From NCBI GenBank assembly GCA_025526935.1, contig JAHLKD010000023.1, forward strand, positions 434,001-498,000: 64,000 nt of DNA, read 5' to 3'. The position numbers were made by a program, and so were the translations under genes. The stretch comes from Cladochytrium replicatum (lineage: Eukaryota; Chytridiomycota; Chytridiomycetes; Cladochytriales; Cladochytriaceae). Shown here one piece after another: positions 12,403 to 22,754 of the stretch (position 1 is its first letter; every line of letters starts with the position of its first letter). The notes beneath the pieces were generated by a model. That model ran no database searches, was not told the DNA's origin, and saw only the letters and a list, made by a program, of their open reading frames with translations.

Positions 12403-12896
12403 GTACTAATGAGTGGAACCTGCAAACAGAGGCAACTGGCGGAAAAAGAAACGATCAAGCACATCGAGTGGCTTCCGGAAGATAAAGAGGTCCGTCTGGT
12501 CACGATCAACCCGTTCATGGTCATTGGGCCGCTGTATAAGCGCATCTTGTTGTCGTCAAACAACAACGCCGTAATGGTTCAACGTGACCTCGTCGTTCAT
12601 GTTTGACGTCAGCTACATCTTTCACCGATATTCGCGACCTTGTCAACGCGCACATCGAAGAAGGAGTTCTCAGAATACTTCTACACTTCTCCCATTTGAG
12701 TGCTTTCGTACTCCCCCGTTGGGTTGTAAGCTGGGTCCTGCCGTTCGCGAAGCAGTTGGGTATGAAGTCGAATTTCGTGCATTACACCGTTAGCGACTTC
12801 AAGTTCGACTGCTCGAAAGTGGAACGCACGCGAGCTTGGTGTAAGTTCCACACTGGGGATGAGACTATGAAGGATTCGATCGCTGACCTCATCCAA
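12403..12896 (+). pseudogene. Fragment of an extended short-chain dehydrogenase/reductase
   Basis: The C-terminal half of a dihydroflavonol-4-reductase/NAD-dependent epimerase-type protein is readable. It includes VRLVTINPFMVIGP (the family's 'TINP..V.GP' motif), FTDIRDLVNAHIEE ('DVRD.A.AH') and a tail FDCSKVERTRA followed by ETMKDSIADLI. Those two motif groups sit in different frames, broken near 12,600. The Rossmann glycine motif and the YxxxK active site are absent upstream, so this is a 5'-truncated, frameshifted remnant. Confidence 0.55.
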
Positions 12897-13212
12897 TACG
12901 AATACGTTTCTAAACCAAAAAAAGTCTTTCTGGTGGTTCTGGTAGACTTATTTCTTTCTATGGCTGGTCGAGTATCGTACAGCCCTTTCCACTGCAAGCT
13001 CCTGCAACAACACCTTTTCTGCTTCACTAGATAATACATATTTCATTAGGATCAGCAAGTATCATACTGTGCAAAACGTCGAACCATAAACATACAGACT
13101 CCACTCATCGATCAAAACCACCTTTCCCTGCATCGGTTAAATATGGACGACAATAACTAAAAGCGTAACACAAGCTCCTTCAATACTCACTCCAACCTCC
13201 ACGTATCAAAAA

Positions 13213-15080
13213 TCACGCACTTTCCACCCTCGCCTCAGCATTCGGCCGCTCCCATCGCACCGTCGCATCCCTCCCGCACAACGGACATCTCCGATGTCCC
13301 CTCCTCCGTCCCTGCTCCCCAAGCAACCACCCATCCACACACTCCGAATGAAACACATGCCCGCATCCAAGCTCCCGGCACCACTCCCCCTCCTCAAACT
13401 CGCACACACAGATCGCACACACATCCTCTTCCTCCATTTCCTCCTCGAGCTCTTCTTCCTCATCCGGCGGCGGAACCGCGACAAGGGTCGGTCGGTGCTG
13501 GCGTCGGTAGTGGTCCAAGATCAAGGGTCTGGGGCGGTCGGTTGAGCCCCTCGAAATGGGGACGGAGGTCGCGGACCGGGCGGACAAGGACGCCCGCGAG
13601 GCGGCGGGAAGATGGCACATGGATTGGGATCGTGTGTATGCGGAGCCAGAGATTGGAAGGAGGTCGACGGGGGCTAAACTCTGTGAGGCAGAGTGTGCTG
13701 TCGAAAGGTCGACAGCGCTGGAGTCCTCGCTCGCGCGGACTTTTTCGGCAGACTCCATTGTGTAGAGCTGTCGCAGCGAGGCGACGGGAGACCAGGTCAA
13801 AGTGTTCAGGCGTCGTGAAGCTTGAACTGTAGATTCCTCAACTGCAAGTTGACGATGGTGCAGCAATGCAGGTAGAGGAGTTTTCGGGATCTGAGCAGGG
13901 ATCGCAGGCTCATAAATGTCAGCTGCAGTCATCACGATCGTCACTTTTGGCCCCATTGCTGTGGTGCACTTTGACGGTTTCTCGAACTGGAAAAGTTTTA
14001 ATTCGTCGAGTTCACTTTTCGAAAGCCCGCCTTGATCGTCGTTGATGGGTGAAAACGGAGGCGTCATAAATCCCAGAGCAAGTCTCGCTTGAATCTGGTC
14101 CTCCGCGAACGCTTCGACATACTCTGGCGACGGGAAGCAGAAGGTTGTCCTCCAGAAATGGTAGTGGTCAAGGTACAGCGGGTTTACTATGAACATCACG
14201 ATCCGGCTGATGAGCTCACCCATCGTCAAGTAATATAGCGTCGGGCTCTCCATTCTGCAATACGTCCTGCAAAGCCGGAGAATGAGCGCAAAAGGTGGCG
14301 TTGTGTATTTGCAAGCTTACTCTGTCCTGGCGAGAAAAGATGCGCCGACAATAGACCAACAGAACGAAGCAGTAGCCCCAAGCAGCCACAAGATCTCCAT
14401 AAACTTTAGCACCGGATACTGTCCCCTCAACCCATCCACGTAAATCAAAATCGATCGTTTGGGAGCCGTCAAAGCTACCAACGCCGTCGAAATCACAAGG
14501 TACCATTCCAACAAATTATCACAACTAAAGATCAAAATTTCAGCATTTTCATGAACAGTCTCATACTTTATTCCCACCTCACGGCACCGAACACCGACAT
14601 GGAGGACATTACTGCCACGAAATGCACCACAGAGTACCCGATCGCAATATACGCGGCCGCGAATTTGGCGCTCTGCTTCTCCCTGACCAGAAGCTCCTGC
14701 GTCTCAGGATGGTACGAAACAAACTCGCCCGCGCCGCCCGGGGGAACGCCCGGACCGCCCTCCTCCATCAACATCCTCCTACGACGGCGTCTGAGCCTCA
14801 GCAGCCTCCTTCGACGGCTTCGAAGCGCTCGCTGCTGGGTTTCGGGACTGTTGTTGCTGCTGTCTTCGGCGGTGCGTGGTGCTGCGGAGGAGGGGGGCTC
14901 GGCAGCGGGGGCGGTAGAGTCGGAAGAGGATGATGGGATCTCAGAGGGCAGGTCTGGTGGTGCGAAGACGGTGGTTGCGCTTCCCGATGCGGAAATCTGG
15001 GTGAGAGAACCGTCGCTCATAGCTCTGATGGACTCTTCGATTTTGGTCTCTACGAAAGACGCGAAAACACGTCGCAGCAC
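13213..15080 (-). CDS. Multi-pass membrane RING-H2 protein, probable E3 ubiquitin ligase
   Basis: Three minus-strand exons join cleanly. Exon 1 (15,080-14,577) has a Ser/Pro/Ala-rich N-terminus, a run of Arg, and a hydrophobic helix (FAAAYIAIGYSVVHFVAVMS). After a 52-nt intron, exon 2 (14,525-14,330) carries two further hydrophobic segments (EWYLVISTALVALTA; ILWLLGATASFCWSIVGASF). After a 51-nt intron, exon 3 opens with another membrane-like segment (ELISRIVMFIVNPLYL), then a long Ser/Thr-rich cytosolic region and an acidic stretch. It ends in a C-terminal RING-H2: CAICVCEF..., CGHVFHSEC, CPLCGRD. The RING pattern (C3H2C3) is complete, so E2 binding is plausible. Topology resembles endomembrane RING ligases. 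The start could also be the second Met at 15,020. Confidence 0.75.
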
Positions 15081-15868
15081 GTGACATGTTCTGGTGAGTT
15101 ATTTTTTTTTGAAAATCAGACACGTGAAAAAGCAAAGAACACGGAGAATATTTTTGGAATTGAGGGCTCCAAGTCACGGAAAACAGCTAAGATTGTCAAA
15201 AATTAGCCAAATTGAAAATGCAGAACGTATTAGAATAAATGCAGAAAAGAAAAAGGAATTCTCGTGTAGATTTCCTCACTCACCACACGATTCAAAGAGG
15301 TATCTATAATGGCTCAATTGCAAAACAGAATCAGAAATTCCCTCTCGGCGTACTAAAGTGAATCCAGAACTGGGTTCTTATTGAGAAAACTGACTTGTCA
15401 TTTTTTTTTTGTTTGTGTATCGCGTGTGGGAAGAGTGAGTGTGTCCGTGTTGATGATGATTTGCGTTCGTAGGTCTTAGGTCTTGCTCGCAAAAGAAAAA
15501 AGATTATGTGACATGAAAGAAACAATAAAAAGTGCCATGTATGCGATCAAAAAAAAGTCGTAAGGGTTCGTTCTCTTGCCACGAAGAGGGTCAAACAATA
15601 AGAAGTCTGTACTGCGAAAAGCAGAATCAAACTGGAAGAATAATACTGCCGGGGAAGAGAGAAGGGACAATTGTAACAAAAGCAGAACAGGTTAGCAAAG
15701 GGATAGAGAAAATATACATGCATGGGGAGATGGTATCGAGATTGGTGAGGGAAGGTCTTTGCTAACCGACCAACGGAAAAAACATAAAAGCACGAAAGGT
15801 GACGGAAGGAAAAGCAACAAAACATTGCGCAAAATAGGGGCAAAAAAGAAGTTGGCGACCCAACTGAA
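15081..15868. other. Intergenic, AT-rich
   Basis: This is upstream of the RING-H2 gene and downstream of the ADIP-like gene, both minus strand. It contains A/T runs and purine-rich sequence and no ORF with coding character. It presumably holds the RING gene promoter. Confidence 0.5.
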
Positions 15869-17914
15869 TCAGTCGCAAAACAAACTATTTTCTTCCTCCG
15901 TCGCCAAAAACGAATCCAGATAATTCACCATCCGATCCGTCTTCCATCTTCTAACAAGCATTCCAAACTGCTCACGTTCCCTCTCAAACGCCTCCCTCTC
16001 CCCCGCCAAATCCACCTTCTCCCTAACAAGCCTCTCCCGCTCCCTCTCGACCTCCCTCCACCGCCCCGCGATCGTCTCGATCTGGTCAAGAAGCTTGCGC
16101 TTCATCGCCGGCGAGAGGAACACCGAGCCTTGGATCGCGCTGGATTCTCTTAGGGGGTCGAATGGCGTCAAGGGGATCGGCGCATTGGGGGGGAAGAGGA
16201 GGTCGGTTGCGATGCTGGAGGTTGGAGAGGCCGGGTTGGTGTGTGGGGATATTAGCGGCGACGTTGCTGTGTTGGGGAGCGGGAAGACGCCGTCGGAGTG
16301 CGTGAGGAGGTCGAGCATTCTGGATTGCTCTTCGAGGATCTGCATGAGCGAGTCCTCGTCAAAATGCATGCTGCGGAGGGAGGCAGATGCGGGGGAGTGG
16401 TGGTGGCGTGAAGATGGGGTCATAGAGCGCGGGGTGCCCGCTTGCGGCGTGGAGGATTTGGAGGACATGCTGTAGTTGGAGAAGGTGCGCACTGCGACGG
16501 GGGTCGAGCGGCCGAAGGATTCTATAGAGCCAGTGCGTGGGGGGCTCGTGAGGCGCGAGGGTGTCGGGGATCCGGCGAGGGGAGTGCTGGTGCGAGTGCG
16601 CCGGGATGAGTTGGGTGTCCCGGCTCGTGGGGGTGGCGTTTGGAGTCGAACGGGGTTGGGAATGTCCACTGGTTTGGAACCGTCCTCGGCAAATTGCTGG
16701 TACTTGGACTCTAGTGCATTGATCTTGCCGAGCAGTCCCGTCAACGCGCCGTTGGTAGAGCTGCTCCACGACGAAGAGCCTCCGGACGCGCTGTCAGGGC
16801 GTTTGGATATGGGGGAGTCGCCTTTGACAGGCGACTTCTCGTCCACGACGGTCGAGGCACTGGTGAATGCACCGGATTCGTTGGTCATCGCCGACTCAGC
16901 AGACTCCGATCCACGAGCACGGCGGAAAGATACGTTCACCGCCGGTTTCTCGGGGACCTCCGGCTCCGTCTGGATTCCCTTAGATGCGGTCTTGCGCTTC
17001 TTGGGTGCGCTGACAGCCTGTACAGGCAAAGGTGAGGTGACCGGGGTGACACTTTGCAGAGCGGCGTGCAATCGGCAGCAATCCCGTATTCTCACTTCAC
17101 CGCTGTGTTCTCGATCGGGTTGCATAGGCGACCCCATTGCAGAAAACCCACCGTTCCTGGTCGCCTTCTTTAGCTCGTTCTCAAGGCGTTTCTTGGTCTC
17201 CAGCTCTTCGCGGGACTTCCTGTCCGCGTTTTCCAGCTTGAAGCGCAGGTCCTCGATGATCCTGTTTTTCGCCTGGATCTCTTTCTGCAGTCGCTCAGCT
17301 CTTGTGTTGATGACTCTGTTGTCGTTTGCAACTCGCGCAGACCTGTCAACAGCTTCTTCGGCGGCCTCCTGCGCGCCCCTAGCAAACTGCAAGAGTGACG
17401 TGATAGTGCTCACAAACAATTCCAGCTCATTGAGCGACATCGGGAGACCGTTCCCAAGGGTCTGGGGCAGTTCTTTGAATCCCGCCGAGGTGAGATCTCT
17501 GCAGAGCACAGAGAACCTGTACCGCACGTCGTACAAGTCTGGTGTGCCCGCGTCTGCAGGATGTGTGTCCTTGACATGGACTTTTGGTATCACAGGTACA
17601 TAGTGGTGTGTAGGTGTCGAGTAAGGAGAGAGCAGTGTAGAGGTTCGTTGCATGTGTCTGAACTGTACTTGGTGGTGTGGGTTCAGTGCGCCCTGAGCGC
17701 GGAAAATGCTTCCGCCATCTACGGCGCCGTTAGTGCGAAGGGACCGCTCGTCGTCTTCGGGATTGTAGTGGCGTTGGAGCACATCTGCCTCAAAAGGCAA
17801 GGGCTCGTAGGTTGAGAGCGGCGACGAGAGGACCGATTCCCCGTCGTCACCGTAGTCTGGTTTTGGGACCGCTAGAGTCGAGAACGGCAGGCGCACGTTG
17901 GCAGCCTCCGCCAT
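15869..17914 (-). CDS. Coiled-coil protein resembling the ADIP/SSX2IP (Msd1) family
   Basis: This is a single 681-codon exon. The N-terminal 120 residues are disordered. Residues ~130-180 (VRYRFSVLCRDLTSAGFKEL, then LNELELFVSTITSLLQFA) resemble the conserved N-terminal module of ADIP/SSX2IP proteins, which anchor microtubules at centrosomes, basal bodies and spindle poles. A coiled coil follows at ~185-255 (RAERLQKEIQAKNRIIEDL). Then comes a long Ser/Pro/Thr-rich region with repeated TPxxG-type motifs, and a second short coiled coil near 615-660 (RWREVERERERLVREK). The family call is tentative because only the first block carries signal; the disordered middle is not informative. The tRNA-Pro gene lies 456 bp upstream. 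Confidence 0.5.
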   Translation of the reverse strand: MAEAANVRLPFSTLAVPKPDYGDDGESVLSSPLSTYEPLPFEADVLQRHYNPEDDERSLRTNGAVDGGSIFRAQGALNPHHQVQFRHMQRTSTLLSPYSTPTHHYVPVIPKVHVKDTHPADAGTPDLYDVRYRFSVLCRDLTSAGFKELPQTLGNGLPMSLNELELFVSTITSLLQFARGAQEAAEEAVDRSARVANDNRVINTRAERLQKEIQAKNRIIEDLRFKLENADRKSREELETKKRLENELKKATRNGGFSAMGSPMQPDREHSGEVRIRDCCRLHAALQSVTPVTSPLPVQAVSAPKKRKTASKGIQTEPEVPEKPAVNVSFRRARGSESAESAMTNESGAFTSASTVVDEKSPVKGDSPISKRPDSASGGSSSWSSSTNGALTGLLGKINALESKYQQFAEDGSKPVDIPNPVRLQTPPPRAGTPNSSRRTRTSTPLAGSPTPSRLTSPPRTGSIESFGRSTPVAVRTFSNYSMSSKSSTPQAGTPRSMTPSSRHHHSPASASLRSMHFDEDSLMQILEEQSRMLDLLTHSDGVFPLPNTATSPLISPHTNPASPTSSIATDLLFPPNAPIPLTPFDPLRESSAIQGSVFLSPAMKRKLLDQIETIAGRWREVERERERLVREKVDLAGEREAFEREREQFGMLVRRWKTDRMVNYLDSFLATEEENSLFCD

Positions 17915-18369
17915 TGGTGCGACCTGAACTCGGAGAAGAGTTCAAGCGCAGATGAGAGTTTGTGGTGGATGAGTTGGAGACTTGTGAGAAAGAGGCTCAG
18001 AAAGATACAGAGAGGACGAGGAGGCGATTAAAATACCTCAAGCGAGCACTCGTATGTGTGGCCACAATGGACACCAGCGTTCCTTCCTTCCGAGTTGGCA
18101 ATTTTATACTCTGGACCCTGAGATTTGCGATTTGGATTTGAAAATTTGGACGAAAATTTTAATACATAACAATAAAAAATAATATGGAATGTATGGTTGT
18201 AAACAGGCACACACCACGGATCAGATGGAATTGGATGAGAGGAAAGTTGGAAGTTAGGTTTTAGGAAAATAACAAAAATTAGCGCAGAAAATAGGGTCCA
18301 AACACTTCACATCTCAGTGAAAATAAGAGACAAAGTATGATTGATTTTAAAGAAAAAATATCAAAGATC
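17915..18369. other. Intergenic: promoter side of the ADIP-like gene and tRNA terminator
   Basis: The 5' side of the coiled-coil gene followed by AT-rich sequence. On the minus strand a T6 run at about 18,352-18,357 just downstream of the tRNA would act as the RNA polymerase III terminator. Nothing else is supported. Confidence 0.5.
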
Positions 18370-18441
18370 GGGCTTGGCCGGGGATTGAACCCGGGACCTC
18401 TCGCACCCTAAGCGAGAATCATACCACTAGACCACCAAGCC
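18370..18441 (-). tRNA. tRNA-Pro (anticodon AGG)
   Basis: A full cloverleaf on the minus strand: acceptor GGCTTGG/CCAAGCC, D-arm GTCTAGTGG, anticodon stem CTCGC/GCGAG with loop TTAGGGT (anticodon AGG), T-stem CCGGG/CCCGG with TTCAATC. There is no intron, and a T run follows. A box and B box are intact. A LINE fragment starts about 49 bp upstream of its 5' end. Confidence 0.95.
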
Positions 18442-18489
18442 ACATTCAAAATTTAAGATTATGCATTACATACAAAGGTAGTCAGTGCA

Positions 18490-18955
18490 GGCTGCAACTC
18501 TCTAGATTGCATGTTTCAGAATGTTTGCGTCTTGGTCTATTGTTGCCTCCTGTTTCTGTTCCTGTTTTACAGCTGCTGCTTGATGTTGAAATTGATTGCT
18601 TTGTCCTCTTCGCATTGTCAACCCAAAAAATCTTGCACCGGGGTATCTCGTTTTTCGTTGTCTTCATAAGATTTGGCTTCACTGTATGGCCTGCCATTAA
18701 AAAATTCTCCTCCAGACTCCCTCTTTGGCCCTGCATTTGTGGATCTTTAACGTTATTTTTCATTATTTATTACTCACCTGTTTTTTTGCTCCTTAGCAGT
18801 ATCTGACAGGTAGCCAAAGGTTTGAGTTTACTTCCTCTGATTTTCTTTGTTGCTTTTCCCTTATGCTCCGTGCACTTCCCTATGTGCTGGTCCATGCTAT
18901 CTTGTTGTATATTGTTATGCATTGTATGTGCATAATAAATAATAATACTGTCAAA
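18490..18955 (+). mobile_element. LINE 3' fragment (LINE D), 5'-truncated
   Basis: Plus-strand copy of the 3' end of the LINE family also seen reversed at 39,387-40,543. Shared landmarks include CATGTTTCAGAATGTTTGCG, CCTCTTTGGCCCTGCATTTG, the 3' UTR block TGTGCTGGTCCATG and the terminal GCATTGTATGTGCATAATAA. It begins ~49 bp from the tRNA-Pro 5' end and points away from it. No intact coding sequence. Confidence 0.8.
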
Positions 18956-18964
18956 AAAATGGCT

Positions 18965-19160
18965 TTTTTAAGTTTCCTGACCTTGAATTTTCACTTCAAT
19001 TGCTTGGGCGTTGCTGTGTTTTAAGTTTCGTTACCTTCAGTTTTGGCTTCAATACCTGCAGTGTCAGATGTTTCAGCGTTGGTTGGATGATGATGACCCT
19101 GATATGGTTCACTGTATGTTGTCATTCTTTCTTCACCATTATGAAGATCAAAAAAAATAA
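18965..19160 (+). mobile_element. LINE coding fragment, decayed
   Basis: Plus-strand match to the region of LINE E (reverse of 40,160-40,330) encoding the RT C-terminal part; shared landmarks are CAGATGTTTCAGCGTTGG and GATATGGTTCACT. Probably a separate truncated piece or rearranged part of the LINE D insertion. Confidence 0.6.
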
Positions 19161-19394
19161 ACCAAAAAAGCCTCGCATCTTTCTATGCTTGTACATCTTG
19201 CTCAATTGTTTGTTTATAGTGCCCCAGTTAGGCCATGAGTTCGTGTTCTACTAACATAATGAATACAAGATAGCATTCAGTGACACGGATCATCCCGTAC
19301 CCAACCAGGGTTAGCCTTGAACAATCCCACTTCAACAGAAGTCCCATCATGTGAAACCCCCAAGGTTAGCCTGCCACCAACTATAGAAGGCAAA

Positions 19395-19720
19395 TTCCAT
19401 CGCACCAGCCCTCCCCTCAGGCTTCTACTCAACCATTCCCCACTATGCCCTGTTCTGGGTTGTCACGAGTGACTCCACAACTGTGTTTACAGACTCTGAT
19501 AGCTGCCTGACCCCCTTCTACCAACTCTTTGGTATCTGTTCCACTCCTTCCTAGGCTTTGGATGCTTAGTATAGGTTTGATGCCTTTTCTTGCTCTGAAG
19601 TCCCCTCTATGTATGCTGTGACTGTCAGCCCAACTGGCTGGAACAACACCCTGTATAATAGCTATGAAGTATTCTCCATCCCACCACTGGGGACAAGCAC
19701 ATGTTCAATCACGTCATGGA
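19395..19720 (+). pseudogene. Decayed coding stretch of unknown origin
   Basis: One plus-strand frame is readable with two stops: PSGFYSTIPHYALFWVVTSD, SDSCLTPFYQLFGICSTPS, then stops, then EVPSMYAVTVSPTGWNNTL. The cysteine spacing and hydrophobic pattern look like part of an extracellular or membrane protein. I do not recognise it. It is wedged between LINE fragments. Confidence 0.3.
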
Positions 19721-20465
19721 CGCTCTATTGTTGTCTCCTGTTCCAGTTCCTGCTTTACAGCTTCATTTCTAGTGGCTGACACATACAGAGAAGCCAAATC
19801 TTATGAAGACAGCAAAAAACAAGATACTGCAGTGCAAGATTTGCTTGGTTGTCAATGTGAAGTGGACGAAGGCTAATAATTGCAACATCAAGCGGAAGCT
19901 GTAAGACAGGAACAGGAATGGGAGGCAACAATAGATCAAGACGCAAACATTCTGAAACATGAGATCTAGAGAGAGTTGCAGTGTGGCAGCGACAACACTG
20001 CTTGCAGGGGTGATAAAATAAGTGTCCAAGACGATACTGCAGAACAAGGAACAAAATAAGCACAACAGAGAAGTTCCACAACAGAGGGACTAATGAAACT
20101 AATATAGCAAATGGGATGGTAAGCACCAGAAGGGAACTGCGATTTGAGGTAGTTACAAAAAGCAGAGATAGGGCGGCGGGTAAAACCAGATAAGCGAACA
20201 GGTATAAGGTGAGATACTGCAAAGCGGAGAGAAGATATAGTGGAATAGGTGGGCAGCTCAGGGGCAAGCATAGTCTGGCAAGCCACCTCATTAAAGATTG
20301 GGGAAATGCCTGGTTGATCGCCAGGACACATGGAGGGAGAATCCAGGAGTGGGATTGTAGGTGGAGCAGACAAGCCAACATCAGGGTTGTCATGAAGATA
20401 CGGAGAAGAAATGAGCTCATCAGTGATGATAGCATCAGGGACCATAGATAAGCCATCAGGGGCAC
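19721..20465 (-). mobile_element. LINE copy C: ORF1 fragment fused to 3' end
   Basis: On the minus strand, an ORF1-like segment (GAYHPICYISFISPSVVELL, ~20,070-20,110) is followed almost directly by the terminal CCHC-type knuckle region (HPCKQCCRCHTATLSRSHVSEC split by C-x2-C, H, C) and the LINE 3' coding end near 19,760. Endonuclease and reverse transcriptase are absent, so this is an internally deleted copy. A ~40-bp plus-oriented LINE piece abuts it at 19,715-19,757, making a small inverted junction. Confidence 0.65.
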
Positions 20466-21655
20466 TGCCAGTCCATGACTGAAAGTGGCTCAGTAAAGTG
20501 GGTGGGGGCCACCAAAGGCAGAGCAGATGTGGCAGGCGGAGGAGCCTCTGGGGAAGCTGCTGAAGGAGGAAAGGTAGCCAGAGTGCTCAAGAAGATGCTG
20601 GCATAGTGCAGGTAGGGCAAAGCAGAGATAGCTCAGGTGGCACGGAGCTCAAAAGTGCATTGGTCGAAGGGTGATCTGCTGAGAGAGAGGCAGCAGAGAG
20701 ATGGACTGTAGAGAGGTGCCTAGGAGAGAGAGGAAGAGAGCTGAACAAAATGGCTCCAGGAGGCCATGCTTGCAAAGAAATACAAATAAGCAATTGTAGT
20801 AGCAATCACCTTGGCACTTCGATGGAGCAGAGAGTCATAGCGTTGCAGAGAGTCAGAACTGTCAGCATACAAAGGAGGAGACACATCCAAATCAGTGATT
20901 TCTCGACCAGGTAAGTGTTTGCGGATCAGATCAGCAGCATAAGAACGACAAAGAAATTCAACAGAATCAGAGCCGAGAAATGAGATGTAGCAGATGCCAT
21001 GGTAAGCGGTATACAGAAGATCTTTGCGAAGCAACACACGAAGGTACCTGATTGGCCCAACCCAAAACCAGAAAATTGGAGAGTAGTGAAGGATTCGGCA
21101 CATTCTTTGACAAATTTGAAGCTTCTATGCGAGGTCGGCAGGTCGTCCAAGAGGAAGTGCGAACAAGTAAGCTCATTCATGGAATCATTGGCAGCAGGTG
21201 ATGAGGCTGGAGATGGGGCTGAGCAAGTGGCTGAACTGTCAAGAGTGATGGTGGCAGTGTCGGTGGCAGTGTGTGTGGCAGTGTTGGTGGAACCAAGGGC
21301 AGAGGTGGCAGCAACATGTAAATGTGGAGGAGAAGCTGGGAGAGTTGGAAGCAGATCAGGGTTGAGGGTAGCAGGGGAGAGGGCAGAAAGGGAGCGCAAT
21401 AGAAGTGCAGAGCACTTTAGGAAGGTCAGGGAACTTGCAAAGTCAGAAGGCAGAGCAGAGGCAAGTGAGAGAGATAAGGCATGAGCAGATGAGTAGCCCC
21501 TGCTAGTCAGCAGACTGCTCAGAAGAGAAGCAGGTGAGAGGGTCAATGGAGAGCTAAGGGAGAGAGGATCAGAGGTGAAAAGAAGGGCAGCAGGGGTACA
21601 AGGCTCTCAGTTGCGATAGATACCTGGACGTGGGGTGCAAATGATCATGACTGAG
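20466..21655 (-). mobile_element. LINE copy B: ORF1 region, degraded
   Basis: Minus-strand sequence related to ORF1 of LINE A: the block WVGPIRYLRVLLRKDL...YHGICYISFLGSDSVEFLC parallels WLGFVRTMLRALLGDE...IRHISFIGHNIASFICIR of LINE A at 38,800-38,950. It is broken into overlapping frames (20,720-21,103 and 20,926-21,546). The N-terminal part is low-complexity Ala/Ser/Thr/Leu. No EN or RT remains. LINE A's 3' tail ends just upstream at ~21,690. Confidence 0.55.
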
Positions 21656-21689
21656 AAAAATTAATGAGGTTATAAGAGCAGTTGATTTT

Positions 21690-22186
21690 TTTTTTGAATT
21701 TCATAGTATGTATATATTGTCCAACCAATACATATCACCTGCTGGTGCAAAATCCAAATACAAGTGTAAAATACACGTAAATTGGCAGCACATGGGGAGT
21801 CGTGCAAGCCGTAGGAAAAGTAAAATGTTTCAAAACAATAAGGCATATCCAAATCAACAAAAGCAGACAAGATAGAATCAGGAGCGGGAGACAAAACTAG
21901 GTCATAACCAAGAAATTTTCCAAATGCGGTTAAGCGCACGAAGAACAAGAACCCACTGGGAAAATGCAGGGGAAGGATAAAAGGCCGTGGTGAAAGCATA
22001 TCAATTGCAATGTCAAGAGGTAGGCGGGGATCATCAGGCAGGCCCAAATCAAAAACTAGCAGACAAACTAGCACGCAAATGTGGACATACAGAGACATGG
22101 GCAGTTCCTACAATAAGGTTGGGGGTTTGGAAACAGGCGGCCAAGCCGATATAGCAGGAACAAACGAAGATATACTGTTGGGAGAT
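21690..22186 (-). mobile_element. LINE A, 3' segment with poly(A) tail
   Basis: This is the 3' end of a minus-strand non-LTR retrotransposon. It holds the remains of the C-terminal knuckle region and the 3' UTR, ending in a tail that reads as a T10 run on the plus strand at ~21,690-21,699. It is continuous with 30,393-30,991 once the Gypsy element and one TSD are removed. Its 3' UTR motif (GGGGAGTCGTGCAAGCCGTAG) is shared with the SINE at 40.6 kb. Confidence 0.75.
22182..22186. repeat. Target-site duplication GAGAT, left copy
   Basis: GAGAT directly precedes the left LTR and is repeated at 30,388-30,392 directly after the right LTR. Five base pairs is the normal Ty3/Gypsy size. Confidence 0.9.
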
Positions 22187-22606
22187 TGTTAAATTCTGTG
22201 TACCCTTGGAGGGCTTACCCATTGTTTTGTGCAATAGGCTTTTCTCTTGGGCTTGAGAAGTTTTTATGCTATTGCTCGATTTATGTTTTGGGCAGTCATG
22301 CTGTTTATTTTCTTTATTGTAATTGTTGAATATTCTTCTGTGTGGGAATATTTATTGCGGTGTGAGGGTGGCTGGTTCCTTGAGACAGTGGAACAAACCA
22401 AACACTCACACACCACAGTCTTCCTGGTTAGCAATCCCAGCCTTGATTTGTATTAGCCACAGAGTGCTTGTGTGCAACAAGGGAATTTGCTTTATCATCA
22501 CCCCATATTCAACTGGGCCAAGAGACGGAACCTGGAGCTGTTGTGCTAGCTAAAGTACAGCTAAACACGCCCTACCGCTGCCAGGAGAAGCCCTTGGTTT
22601 TTAACA
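22187..22606 (+). repeat. Left LTR (420 bp) of the Gypsy element
   Basis: Begins TGTTAAATTCTGTG and ends GGTTTTTAACA. Essentially identical to 29,968-30,387. Its 3' part (GCCAGGAGAAGCCCTTGG) is shared with the non-autonomous LTR element at 41.7 kb. Confidence 0.95.
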
Positions 22607-22626
22607 GGTGGTGGTTTCATCCAGGA
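22607..22626 (+). promoter_or_regulatory. Putative primer-binding site
   Basis: GGTGGTGGTTTCATCCAGG starts directly after the LTR, at the expected position and beginning with TGG-type sequence. The same 19 bases follow the 5' LTR of the non-autonomous element (reverse of 43,561-43,579), which supports a functional role. I cannot assign the primer tRNA. Confidence 0.6.
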
Positions 22627-22754
22627 CCCACCATTTTTGGACCTTTTTGTGCGTTTACTCAGGAACGTATTACCGGCTACACAAACACTTCCCTGATTAC
22701 TCAGAATTACGGGCGATCAGTTTCGATTATTTTACGCATTTTTCTGAGCACAAT

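Noticed and set aside
13206-13484. 92-codon minus-strand ORF overlapping the RING exon
   Set aside because: It is a shifted frame of the RING-H2 coding sequence.
16476-17603. 375-codon plus-strand ORF
   Set aside because: It is antisense to the 681-codon ADIP-like exon in GC-rich sequence; its protein has no domain and irregular composition.
22608-22754. Extension of gag to the frame start at 22,608
   Set aside because: The codon there is GTG within the PBS region; the first ATG is at 22,755.
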